Positions 9,501-17,011 of a stretch of 64,000 bases of DNA are shown piece after piece; position 1 is the first letter of the stretch; every line of letters starts with the position of its first letter. Position numbers and translations under genes: made by a program. Origin of the DNA: Ardenticatenaceae bacterium (GTDB taxonomy: Bacteria > Chloroflexota > Anaerolineae > Promineifilales > Promineifilaceae); assembly GCA_020634245.1 (NCBI GenBank), contig JACKCC010000013.1, positions 1-64,000 on the forward strand. Direction: 5' to 3'. Under the pieces are notes generated by a model. The model worked only from the letters and a program-made list of their open reading frames with translations, had not been told where the DNA came from and made no database searches.

Positions 9501-10448
9501 TTAATCCAACAAGTTGAAGAAAGTCCAGAAATACGACGAAAGATGTGGGAAGCAACTACCTACTACCAACTAGGCCGAGTGGCCCAAGAACAACGCCAGT
9601 GGGAAACGGCCGAACGCCATTATCAACAGGCACTATCACTCTTTGCCAAATTCAATGACAGACGCCAAGCTACCGCCCAACATCAGTTAGGTCGGGTGGC
9701 CGAAGAACAACAACAGTTGACCATAGCCAGGAGTCGTTACCAACAAGCACTACAACTCTTTATCAAATTCAATGATCTCCATAATTCAGCAAAGACCTAT
9801 CAACATCTAGGTTTCTTGGCAATGATCGACCATGATTTTAAGAATGCTAAAACATGTTTTGAGCAGGAATTAAGAATATACATTGCTTATAATGACGGTC
9901 GCAATCAGGGGATTGCTTACCACAACTTGGGCCTAATGACTGTGGCACAGCAGCAGTGGATGGTGGCGATTGACCATTATCAGCAGGCGCTGCAAATCTT
10001 CATCGAATTTAAAGATCGCTACAGTCAAGCCAAAACCTACCACCAATTAGGAATGGTGTCCCAGGAACAGCAGCAATGGGAAACAGCCGAACGATATTAC
10101 CAACAGGCGCTGCAAATCTATATTGAAGTCAAGGACCGTTACAACCAAGCCCACACCTATCTCCAGTTGGGCATAGTCGCAGGGAAACAAAAAAACTGGC
10201 CTGAAGCATTTAAATATCTATTCCAGGATTTGGTCTTTAATCTGAATTTAAACGATGAACATGAAACTGGAATCACTACCCATAGTCTGACGCGAGTGTT
10301 GCATGCAAATCAAGCACTTGCACGGGTATGGAAGGAGGCCCAGGCAGACTCCACCTTCGACAAGTCGGCCGTCCTCCGACAGTTGGCCGCCATCCTGGGC
10401 ATCACCCCCGCCGAAGCCGCCACCTTGCTCGCCGAACAAGAGACCTGA
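6591..10448 (+). CDS. CHAT caspase-like protease - NB-ARC NTPase - TPR protein
   Basis: The start at 6591 (GGGAGACCT before ATG) gives 1285 residues; the open frame upstream overlaps the small gene and is not used. Residues about 150-400 are a CHAT domain with the catalytic pair His228 (HFDVHG) and Cys304 (NACQSG), ending in the typical WLLPVVYQ. Residues about 430-980 are a STAND-type NB-ARC module with Walker A GMGGAGKTT (about 471-479) and Walker B LLVLDN (about 552-557). Residues about 1035-1240 hold five or more TPR-like repeats of 40 residues with the core 'QQQWETAERYYQQALQI'. Such proteins are NTP-dependent sensors that activate a protease, often in defence or programmed death. The base composition drops sharply between about 9045 and 10300 and rises again in the last 45 codons. 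This suggests exchange of the sensor segment. Confidence 0.88.
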   Translation: MKITITETGPTDNGFAAAVQFDGGPRYPVTVQDPFSPEEEKQLGWYFEEWLRFPFTGEVKAGQAAVSVTAYGENLFQQLFHGETLIRYKMALEYEGGIGKLAFEVRGTPAFHALHWEALKDPEVGRPFAVESSFLRPNDNPPNVQIRPQAAPTLNILLVTARPGGRRDVAYRTISRPLVEALQTSQIRAQIDLVRPGTYEALVKHLEQTRDDPRRGDGYYHIIHFDVHGSLLSYQQYNKLEPAATTSRHLYRGYGQAEVAEFDGVKAFLSFNGAKEGMHDLVIDDTIADLLASHRIPIAILNACQSGKQVGDAETSLGSRLMAAGVQWVLAMGYSVTVSAAKLLMTTLYQQLLAQADLSQAVRRARLELYNRKERRAAFDQTIKLEDWLLPVVYQNYAVQLPLTDFATPEAEAAHYQRLAARYQAPQPEYGFVGRDVDILEIENRLLGSAPGSADSLSAINEAANILLIQGMGGAGKTTLLRHLMEWWQTTRLVNRVIYFGYDEKAYSAAQIIDAAARQVYGEAFVREFQNEAFGDAGRAEKLAEKLRSQRHLLVLDNLESITGAALSIQHTLDAAEQAKLREFLARLAGDRTLVLLGSRGKEEWLVEPLSRKLGVSGKMLTYELPGLDPEAATALTERILNRYGVAHYRSNSEHRDDLRHLLKLLDGYPLALEVVLANLARQTPGAVLAAFTGGDAAIDPLAPRTGDPRGRPLWQDKTKSILRCVEYSHSNLSPEAQALLGCLAPFTGVINANWLPQYTAQLKEQAALANLPFARWNEVLQEAMNWGLLTPHEIGGGYLRLQPILPYFLRQRLRIHHFPSEKDSSVTNALISQFREAVDTAFYAYYDGVGSYLGKLIQSIKPQECRLGQILIGQEYENLMRALKLTLTYKASFGNIYNSLASYLRTKNAFSEEQAICEMILAQKSKYPKKAIKGEMGSNFIMAYANLGALKLSLNLYKEAEQIFQKTLKLIQQVEESPEIRRKMWEATTYYQLGRVAQEQRQWETAERHYQQALSLFAKFNDRRQATAQHQLGRVAEEQQQLTIARSRYQQALQLFIKFNDLHNSAKTYQHLGFLAMIDHDFKNAKTCFEQELRIYIAYNDGRNQGIAYHNLGLMTVAQQQWMVAIDHYQQALQIFIEFKDRYSQAKTYHQLGMVSQEQQQWETAERYYQQALQIYIEVKDRYNQAHTYLQLGIVAGKQKNWPEAFKYLFQDLVFNLNLNDEHETGITTHSLTRVLHANQALARVWKEAQADSTFDKSAVLRQLAAILGITPAEAATLLAEQET
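9560..10230 (+). repeat. Near-identical 120-bp repeats coding for TPRs
   Basis: The 40-residue TPR units are also similar at DNA level. Stretches such as 'caacaggcgctgcaaatct' recur at about 120-bp spacing. Such internal homology allows units to be gained, lost or converted by recombination, and it lies within the AT-richer part of the gene. Confidence 0.7.
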
Positions 10449-10546
10449 CAGGTTTTTCGTCAGGCCGTTCCCCACCACGGCCAAGCGCATCCGAACGGCC
10501 AGCCTCGACCAGGCCGTTCACAAAACCTGTCAGGTCGCCCCACCCA
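10442..10546. repeat. Widely spaced inverted repeat at the CHAT gene end
   Basis: Perfect 15-bp arms (GACCTGACAGGTTTT at 10442-10456 and its complement at 10532-10546) enclose 75 bp rich in GGCCGTTC. The first arm contains the stop codon of the CHAT gene. The arm is itself partly palindromic (ACCTGACAGGT) and belongs to the GACCTG..CAGGTC family of dispersed palindromes seen elsewhere in the window. Confidence 0.75.
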
Positions 10547-10820
10547 ACAGGCCAACCGGAGGGCGCGAGGCGGTTGGCCACGATCTTCATAATGACAAAT
10601 TATCACCCCATCCAACCGCCTCGCCCGCCTTGCGCCGCCCACCATCCTGGCCGATAACGGGCGGGCAAGGCAATCGGTGACAAGGCCGTACGTTTTGCCC
10701 AACGCCCTGGCCGATTGCCTCGCCCCTCCAACCGGGCCTGTCGTAAGGAAAAGGGCGCTGCCCGGCAATCAAATCACGTCGTACTTCACCCCAAACAACA
10801 GCCTGCATTAAACCAAAGAA

Positions 10821-10946
10821 CACTGTTCTTTGTAATAAAGTACACCGTTCTTTGTAGTAAGGTACATTGTTCTTTGTAGTAATATACGCCATTCTTTGCA
10901 GTAATGTACGCTATTCTTTGGACTAAACTACACCGTACTTTGAAGC
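10821..10946. repeat. Tandem array of six 22-bp direct repeats
   Basis: Head-to-tail units begin at 10821, 10843, 10865, 10887, 10909 and 10931 (the last decayed). Each carries the core GTTCTTTGTAGTAA or a close variant. The units have diverged progressively toward the right. The unit length is not a multiple of three and no reading frame follows it, so it is not coding. It lies in a 700-bp gene-free region between the CHAT gene and sppA that otherwise holds low-complexity CT-rich sequence. It is not a CRISPR array, as there are no spacers. An iteron-like protein binding site or a decayed minisatellite are both possible. Confidence 0.8.
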
Positions 10947-11100
10947 ATCCCCACCACCCGGCTTTACGGGATTCTTCAACCAACGCCTCATAATGACGGC
11001 TGGCCAACTGACCCCATCTCCCTTGCCCCCTTGCTCCCCTGCACCCCTGCTCCCTTGCCCCCCACTCATGTTCAGTTATCATTACGCGCATCATCGCAAA

Positions 11101-11135
11101 AAGACCTGCGAGGTTTTTGAAACCTCGCAGGTCTT
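11101..11135. repeat. Dispersed palindrome, GACCTGCGAGGT type
   Basis: Perfect 16-bp arms (11101-11116 and 11120-11135) with a 3-nt loop end 9 bp before the sppA start. The same arm core occurs at 36623-36656. Placed this close to the start codon, a hairpin could affect sppA translation or mark the end of the upstream intergenic block. Confidence 0.8.
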
Positions 11136-11144
11136 AGAGGACAC

Positions 11145-12977
11145 ATGGATTTCTTCACCGACCTGAAACGAGAACTCCGCCAACTGTGGCAGGACCTCAG
11201 CTACAACACCCACCGCTTCACCGTAAGCGTGCGCAACCAGATACGCCAGTTACAGCGAGCCGAACTGGATTACATCATCCTGCCCATTGGCGGGCCGCTG
11301 CCGGAACGGGCTGACCCGCCGCGCAGCTTCCTCCAGCGCCAACTGCCGCTGCCCACGCCGCCCCTGCCGCTGGAAGTGCTGAATCACCGGCTGCAAGCCA
11401 TCGGCGACGCCGCCAACGTCAAGGGCGTGCTGTTCATCTTTCGCGGCATCAACACCGGGCTGGCCACGCTGCAAAACCTGCGCCGTTCCATCCAGCGGCT
11501 GCAAGCGGCCGGCAAAGAAGTCATCGTCTACACACCTTATCTGGATATGGCCCATTATTTTGTGGCTGCCGCCGCCGACCGCATCATGGCCCCGCCGGGG
11601 GCGCAGTTTGAGGTGCTGGGGCTGCACTCGGAAGCGATCTTCCTCAAAGAGACACTGGCCCGCGTTGGCGTCGCCGCCGAAGTGATTCAGATTTCGCCGT
11701 TCAAGACGGCCTACAACATGCTGGGCGAAGCCGATATGACACCGGAGCAGCAGGCTCAAATGGAATGGCTGCTGGATGATACGTTTGATTTGCTGACGCA
11801 GGCCATAGCCGAGGGACGGGGCAAGCCGGTGGAGGAGATTCGGGCATTGATTGATGGCGCGCCGTATACGGCCGGGCAAGCCCACGATCTGGGTTTGATT
11901 GATGATGTGGCATATGAGGATGAGTTGGCGGAAAAGCTAGAACAAGAGCGAGAGCTAGAGGGAGCATCATTCGGGGAAGAGGCTGACGAGCCGCCTGTGG
12001 TTCAAGAGGAAAAGAAAAAAGCCAAACTGCTGACCTGGGGCAAGGCGCAGCCTATGCTGCTGGAGAAGGCGCGCAAATGGCCGGACAAATTCATCGGCGT
12101 CATCAGCCTGGAAGGGTTGATCACCATGGGGCCTAGCCGCCAGCCGCCGCTTATTCCCCTGCCGTTCATGGACGGGGCGACGGCGGGCGAGACCACGCTG
12201 GTCAACTTGCTGCGCCGCGCCGAAAAGATTGACGAAATGGCCGCCCTCATCCTGCATGTGGACAGCGGCGGCGGTTCGGCGCTGGCCTCGGAACTGATTG
12301 CGCGGGAAATCCAGCGTATCCAGCAAAAAAAGCCGGTACTGGTCTACATGGGCAATACGGCCGCATCGGGCGGCTATTATGTCAGCGCGCTGGCCAAGTA
12401 CATCATGTGCCAACCGGCAACCATCACCGGCTCCATTGGCGTGATTATGATGCGGCCCAACACGCAGGCGTTATACGACAAGCTGAGCGTCAAGCGGGTC
12501 AGCATCAAGCGCGGCGAGCGGGCTGACCTGTACAGTGATGACGGCCCACTCACTAAAGACGAACGGGAGACGTTATGGCGCGGTGTGGTGGAGACGTATC
12601 AATCGTTTAAGCAGGTGGTGGCCAACGGCCGTGCCCTGCCCTACGACGATCTCGATCCCATCTGCGAAGGCCGGGTGTGGACCGGGCGGCAGGCGTTGGA
12701 ACACAAACTGGTAGACAGCCACGGCGATTTTGTCGACGCCATCCGCCAGGCTGCCGAACTGGCCGGACTGCCGACCGGCCCCAATGACGGCATTCCGGCC
12801 GTCAACCTGTATCCTAAAGGGGATGGCTACCGGCCGCCGCAATCTTATAACAATGATGAAGAAGCCGTCCCTAACGAAGCCCTGGCCGAGTGGAGCCGCT
12901 GGCTCTCCGGCGAACGGCTGCGCGAATTGAGCGGTAAGCCGCTGCTGCTGCTGCCGTACGACGTGAAATTTAGGTAG
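11145..12977 (+). CDS. sppA: Signal peptide peptidase SppA, double-domain type
   Basis: A 610-residue S49-family serine protease that degrades residual signal peptides in the membrane. Two ClpP-like domains are present: the N-terminal one (about 60-270) with 'GVLFIFRGINTGLATLQNLR', and the C-terminal one (about 320-560) with 'LILHVDSGGGSALASELI', the nucleophile serine in AASGGYY and 'TGSIGVIM'. In the 67-kDa type the catalytic lysine comes from the N-terminal domain. The usual N-terminal membrane anchor is not obvious here, so it may associate peripherally. It is preceded by a palindrome whose 3' arm ends just before the ribosome binding site AGAGGACAC. It appears to be a single gene. Confidence 0.88.
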   Translation: MDFFTDLKRELRQLWQDLSYNTHRFTVSVRNQIRQLQRAELDYIILPIGGPLPERADPPRSFLQRQLPLPTPPLPLEVLNHRLQAIGDAANVKGVLFIFRGINTGLATLQNLRRSIQRLQAAGKEVIVYTPYLDMAHYFVAAAADRIMAPPGAQFEVLGLHSEAIFLKETLARVGVAAEVIQISPFKTAYNMLGEADMTPEQQAQMEWLLDDTFDLLTQAIAEGRGKPVEEIRALIDGAPYTAGQAHDLGLIDDVAYEDELAEKLEQERELEGASFGEEADEPPVVQEEKKKAKLLTWGKAQPMLLEKARKWPDKFIGVISLEGLITMGPSRQPPLIPLPFMDGATAGETTLVNLLRRAEKIDEMAALILHVDSGGGSALASELIAREIQRIQQKKPVLVYMGNTAASGGYYVSALAKYIMCQPATITGSIGVIMMRPNTQALYDKLSVKRVSIKRGERADLYSDDGPLTKDERETLWRGVVETYQSFKQVVANGRALPYDDLDPICEGRVWTGRQALEHKLVDSHGDFVDAIRQAAELAGLPTGPNDGIPAVNLYPKGDGYRPPQSYNNDEEAVPNEALAEWSRWLSGERLRELSGKPLLLLPYDVKFR

Positions 12978-13063
12978 GGGCAGGACGACCGGGGAAGGCT
13001 GTTGGGCAAGCGAATGGTGCTGGCTCCCGATCGTCTTGCCCTTATTGGCGTAACATTGGGCGA

Positions 13064-13115
13064 GACGGCGCGGAGATTAGGCCGTTTGTTTCTTTCGAGG
13101 CTATTCCGCGCCGTC
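13064..13115. repeat. Inverted repeat between sppA and the phosphoesterase gene
   Basis: Arms GACGGCGCGGA (13064-13074) and the perfect complement (13105-13115) lie 20 bp upstream of the next start. The preceding 70 bp can also fold (GGCAGGACGA with TCGTCTTGCC). This is probably a terminator-like or dispersed palindromic element, although there is no T run on the plus strand. Confidence 0.5.
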
Positions 13116-13135
13116 CCCCCTACAATAATTGGTTT

Positions 13136-13993
13136 ATGAAACTAGCCATCATCTCCGACATACACGGCAACCAGATCGCCCTGGAAGCAGTGCTGGCCGA
13201 CATCAAACGAGTCGGCGTTGACCAGATCATTTGCCTGGGCGACATTGCCAACGTGGGGCCGCACCCCGGCCAGTGTATCGACATCATCCGCGACTTGAAC
13301 TGCCCGGTACTGCAAGGCAATCACGAATTGTATCTGCTGGGCTGTTTTGAGGATGACGCCTGGCGCACGTCACCCATTTGGGCCGGGATGCGTTGGGCGC
13401 GGGAACAGCTCCGGCCCGACCAGATAGATTTTATCGCTAATTTGCCCTTGCGATACGAGATTGAGGGCAACGGCCGTGCCCGCGCCACATTTGTCCATGC
13501 TTCTCCACTAACCCAATACCGGGGATTCATGCCTCATCACGACGACACAGCCATCGCCGAACGGATGAACGGACTGGATGACACTACTCTCTTCTGCGGT
13601 CATACTCACGTTCCGCTTTACCGCCCCTGGTCCAATTCCTGGCTGGTCAACACCGGCGCGCTGGGTATGCCCATCGACGGCACGCCAACGGCCAAATATG
13701 TCATCGCCACCCAACTCCAGCAGGAATGGCACGTCCAATACCGTATGATCGAGTACAATCTAAAGCAATTGATGGCTGAATTTGAGGCTGTGGGATTGCA
13801 AGAGGTGGGGGGTAAGGTAACGGCCGTGTTCCGCTACCAAATGCTCACCGGCCAACCTTTGGGCAATTACTTCTTCGACGAAATGAACCGCCTCATACAA
13901 AACGAAAAGCTCCCGGCAGAGCAGGCCTTGGCCCAGGTACGCCTGCCCGACCTGGTGATGGGCTGGTGTAATGGCGGCGCAGTGAAAAGGTGA
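13136..13993 (+). CDS. Calcineurin-like metallophosphoesterase
   Basis: A 285-residue protein with all metal-binding motifs of the superfamily: SDIHGN (residues 7-12), GDIANVG, GNHELY and CGHTHVP (about 157-163). The length and motif spacing place it with YfcE/PrpE-like cytosolic phosphodiesterases or protein phosphatases; the substrate cannot be told. The last 80 residues carry an extension after the metallophosphatase fold with 'AVFRYQMLTGQPLGNYFFDEM'. This is unlike the plain YfcE family and may be a substrate-specific or oligomerisation tail. A 68-bp gap separates it from nadE, and it may be in the same transcript. Confidence 0.85.
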   Translation: MKLAIISDIHGNQIALEAVLADIKRVGVDQIICLGDIANVGPHPGQCIDIIRDLNCPVLQGNHELYLLGCFEDDAWRTSPIWAGMRWAREQLRPDQIDFIANLPLRYEIEGNGRARATFVHASPLTQYRGFMPHHDDTAIAERMNGLDDTTLFCGHTHVPLYRPWSNSWLVNTGALGMPIDGTPTAKYVIATQLQQEWHVQYRMIEYNLKQLMAEFEAVGLQEVGGKVTAVFRYQMLTGQPLGNYFFDEMNRLIQNEKLPAEQALAQVRLPDLVMGWCNGGAVKR

Positions 13994-14015
13994 AGAGGTG
14001 AAAGGGTGAAGATTT
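13985..14015 (+). repeat. Low-complexity GGTGAAGAGGTGAAAGGGTG motif
   Basis: A short tandem of GGTGAARRGGTGAA units straddling the stop codon of the phosphoesterase gene. Similar GGTGAAGGGGTG tracts occur at 60176-60210 and inside uvrA (complement, about 24340-24380), so this looks like an intergenic repeat family. Confidence 0.6.
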
Positions 14016-14061
14016 ATGACTTTGCCACTCTGTAACTCCGCCACTTTCAAAAGGATAACCC

Positions 14062-14886
14062 ATGAACGATAAACTCCACATAGATCCCGAAGTAGCCCAA
14101 CTGGTGCTGACCCAATTTTTGGTCAACGAAATCACCAAGGCCGGTTTCAGCAAGGCCGTGCTGGGGCTGTCCGGCGGCATTGATTCGGCACTGTCCTGCT
14201 ACCTGGCCGTCAAAGCGCTGGGGGCAGAGAACGTTTTGGCGCTGCGCCTGCCTTACAAAAGCTCGTCGGCCGAAAGCCTAGAACACGCCGGCCTCGTCAT
14301 CGAAGATTTGAACATCGCCAGCGAAACAGTGGAAATCACCGGCATAGTCGATTCGTTGGCGGCAGCCACACCTGATATGACACCGCACCGGCTGGGCAAC
14401 GTCATGGCCCGCGCCCGGATGACGGTCATTTACGACCGCTCGATGAGTTGGAATGGGCTGGTCATCGGCACCAGCAACAAGACAGAGCTGCTGCTGGGCT
14501 ATGGCACGATTTTTGGTGACCTGGCCTCGGCGGTGAACCCGATTGGCGACCTGTACAAGACACAGGTGCGACAGTTAGCGCGAGCGATGGGCGTGCCAGC
14601 TCCCATCATCGACAAAGCGCCCACGGCTGACTTGATTCCGGGGCAAACCGATGAGGACGACCTGGGCTTCTCCTATACCGAAGTGGACAAACTGCTCTAC
14701 TTACTGGTCGATGAGCGTTTCTCCCCGGCTGATTTAGTCGCTGAAGGGTTTAGCCGGGAAATGGTAGAACGAGTATTGCAATTGATCCGGCGGGCACAGT
14801 ACAAGCGGGAGCTGCCCATCATTCCCAAAATCAGCAGTCGAACGGTGGGGCATGATTTCCGCTATTTGCGGGATTGGGGGACGTGA
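14062..14886 (+). CDS. nadE: NAD+ synthetase, ammonia-dependent
   Basis: A 274-residue enzyme that adenylates nicotinate adenine dinucleotide and amidates it to NAD+, the last step of NAD synthesis. The PP-loop LGLSGGIDSALS is at residues about 34-45, with 'TSNKTELLLGYGT' and 'KAPTADLIPGQTDEDDLGFSY' as the family signatures. There is no N-terminal nitrilase (glutaminase) domain, so it uses free ammonia. Ribosome binding site AAGGATAACCC. The stop codon overlaps the start of the next gene (TGATG), so the following subtilase gene is probably translated by coupling, although the functions seem unrelated. Confidence 0.93.
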   Translation: MNDKLHIDPEVAQLVLTQFLVNEITKAGFSKAVLGLSGGIDSALSCYLAVKALGAENVLALRLPYKSSSAESLEHAGLVIEDLNIASETVEITGIVDSLAAATPDMTPHRLGNVMARARMTVIYDRSMSWNGLVIGTSNKTELLLGYGTIFGDLASAVNPIGDLYKTQVRQLARAMGVPAPIIDKAPTADLIPGQTDEDDLGFSYTEVDKLLYLLVDERFSPADLVAEGFSREMVERVLQLIRRAQYKRELPIIPKISSRTVGHDFRYLRDWGT

Positions 14887-16826
14887 TGCGGGTAGTTGGT
14901 AATTGGCGGCTGGCCGGTGGTAAATGGTGGCTGGCAATCTTGTTGGTGGGGCTGGTTTTGTTAACTGGTTGGCCAGGGCACGGCCGTTCCGCCCCCGATT
15001 GGACGCAAAAAGTAGACCCGTGGGTGCTGGAAACAAGCACATCTAACCAGCCTACCGAATTTCTCGTTTATCTCACCCAGCAGGCCGATCTGAGCGGGGC
15101 AGCGGCCTTACCCACGAAAGAAGCGAAAGGCCAGTATGTGATGGAACAATTGACGGCCGTTGCCCAACGCACCCAGCCCGTCATTCTCAACAGCCTCAAA
15201 GCCGCCGGGATCCCGTACCAATCCTTTTGGATCGCCAACATGATTTGGGTGCAGGGCGATGCGGCAGCCATCCAAATGCTGGCCCAGCGCCCCGAAGTCG
15301 CCCATTTGTACGCTAATCCGGCCGTCAAGATGGCCGAAACCGCCCCGCTGGACACTGCCGCCGCGATTCAGGCAGTGCAAAACATTGAGTGGAACATCAA
15401 TCTGGTAAATGCCCCCGATTTATGGGCGGCAGGTATCACCGGGCAGGGCATCGTCATCGGCGGGCAGGACACCGGCTACGACTGGGACCACGTGGGCCTC
15501 ATCAACCAGTATCGCGGCTGGGACGGAGGCAGCGCCGACCACAATTACAACTGGCACGACGCTATTCACAGCGGGGGCGGGGTCTGCGGCCCCGATTCGG
15601 CCGAACCCTGCGATGACTACGGCCACGGCACGCACACGATGGGCACGATGGTCGGCAACGATTTGCCGCCGACCGATCCCAACTGGCCGGCAGGAGCCAC
15701 TAACGCGGTGGGTATGGCTCCCGGCGCGCGCTGGATTGGCTGCCGTAACATGAATGTGGGCGTGGGCACGCCGGCCACCTACGCCGAATGCTACCAATGG
15801 TTCATCGCTCCCACCAATTTGACCGGCCAAAATCCTAATCCAGCCCAAGCGCCCCACGTTATCAATAATTCATGGGCCTGCCCGCCATCCGAAGGCTGCA
15901 CCGACCCCAATGTCCTGCTGACAGTGGTGGAAAATGTGCGAGCAGCAGGCATCGTTACCGTCCATTCAGCCGGCAACGACGGTTACAGTATCGACGGTCC
16001 AGTCTGTAGCAGTATCAATACACCAGCGGCCATTTATGATGCCTCGTTTACGGTGGCGGCAACGGCCAGCAACGACGCCATCGCCAGCTTCAGCAGCCGC
16101 GGGCCAGTGACGGTGGACGGCAGCAATCGGTTCAAGCCGGACATTTCCGCACCAGGGCAATACATTCGTTCGACGACCCGCTATAACACGTATGGGGTGT
16201 CCAGCGGCACGAGCATGGCCGGGCCGCATGTGGCCGGCTTGGCAGCGCTGATTTTGGCAGCGGAACCGGCGTTAACCGGCCAGGTTGATGCCATTGAGCA
16301 GTTGATTGAGGATACGGCCGTTCCCCTGACGACAACGGAAGGCTGCGGCGGCGATACGAGTACGGCCGTGCCCAATCATACGTTTGGCTACGGCCGTATC
16401 GATGCACTGGCAGCCTACCAGAAGATCAACGATTTCAGCAACCATCTTTTCATAACCAAAACTGCTACTGTATTTGACCGGACTATTACCTATTATCTAG
16501 CTGCTTATAATTTTAGCTCCATCAACCCAACCAACAATGTCATTCTGACCGACACCATCCCTGCCAATACTACGTTTATCACCGCAACGCCACCTTATAC
16601 ATTCGACGGCAACATTGTCCAATGGCAGGTTGATAGCCTTGCCGCCAATGACATTTGGGATTTAGAAATGAAAGTCAAAGTTGATACATTACCTTTCACG
16701 GTTTTTATCGAAAATTCTGATTACGGCGTTAAAAGTGATGAAATGACTTTCGCATCTGGAATAAATATCAAAACATTAATTTTGCCATCCTACAAGCTGT
16801 TTTTGCCGATTTCCATTAACGAGTAA
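14886..16826 (+). CDS. Secreted subtilisin-like serine protease (S8) with DUF11-like tail
   Basis: The start at 14886 overlaps the nadE stop (TGATG) and gives 646 residues. The N-terminal signal segment 'WWLAILLVGLVLLTGWPGHG' is followed by an inhibitor-like prodomain. The S8 domain has the catalytic Asp in GGQDTGYDWDH, His in DYGHGTHTMGTM and Ser in SSGTSMAGPHVAGL, so it is probably active. The C-terminal 110 residues carry a DUF11-like repeat ('NPTNNVILTDTIPANTTF'), which fits surface attachment. The last 100 codons are more AT-rich than the protease part, as if the tail had been added or exchanged. Confidence 0.9.
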   Translation: MRVVGNWRLAGGKWWLAILLVGLVLLTGWPGHGRSAPDWTQKVDPWVLETSTSNQPTEFLVYLTQQADLSGAAALPTKEAKGQYVMEQLTAVAQRTQPVILNSLKAAGIPYQSFWIANMIWVQGDAAAIQMLAQRPEVAHLYANPAVKMAETAPLDTAAAIQAVQNIEWNINLVNAPDLWAAGITGQGIVIGGQDTGYDWDHVGLINQYRGWDGGSADHNYNWHDAIHSGGGVCGPDSAEPCDDYGHGTHTMGTMVGNDLPPTDPNWPAGATNAVGMAPGARWIGCRNMNVGVGTPATYAECYQWFIAPTNLTGQNPNPAQAPHVINNSWACPPSEGCTDPNVLLTVVENVRAAGIVTVHSAGNDGYSIDGPVCSSINTPAAIYDASFTVAATASNDAIASFSSRGPVTVDGSNRFKPDISAPGQYIRSTTRYNTYGVSSGTSMAGPHVAGLAALILAAEPALTGQVDAIEQLIEDTAVPLTTTEGCGGDTSTAVPNHTFGYGRIDALAAYQKINDFSNHLFITKTATVFDRTITYYLAAYNFSSINPTNNVILTDTIPANTTFITATPPYTFDGNIVQWQVDSLAANDIWDLEMKVKVDTLPFTVFIENSDYGVKSDEMTFASGINIKTLILPSYKLFLPISINE

Positions 16827-17011
16827 AAGCGGTAAAATTCACGTCAGTTGATCGTCAGGACATCAACGCCCTGGCAAAAAACACGGCTGGTTGATTTAGA
16901 CGTTGTGGCAAGTATGCGAGTAGCAAGGTGGCAAGTAGCAAAGTCATAGCGTGGTGGCGTGGCCAATCTTTACCTACCCTGCCCCCTTGCACCTCCCTCA
17001 GGAGTTAAAAC

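Noticed and set aside
10815..10835. GAACACTGTTC as SOS box in the tandem array
   Set aside because: The spacing between half-sites is three, not four, and no gene start lies nearby.
10821..10946. Possible CRISPR array
   Set aside because: Units are directly adjacent without unique spacers and no cas genes are present.
10786..11094. A 102-residue minus-strand frame over the 22-bp array
   Set aside because: It is made of the repeat read in shifting frames, with no start signal or homology pattern.
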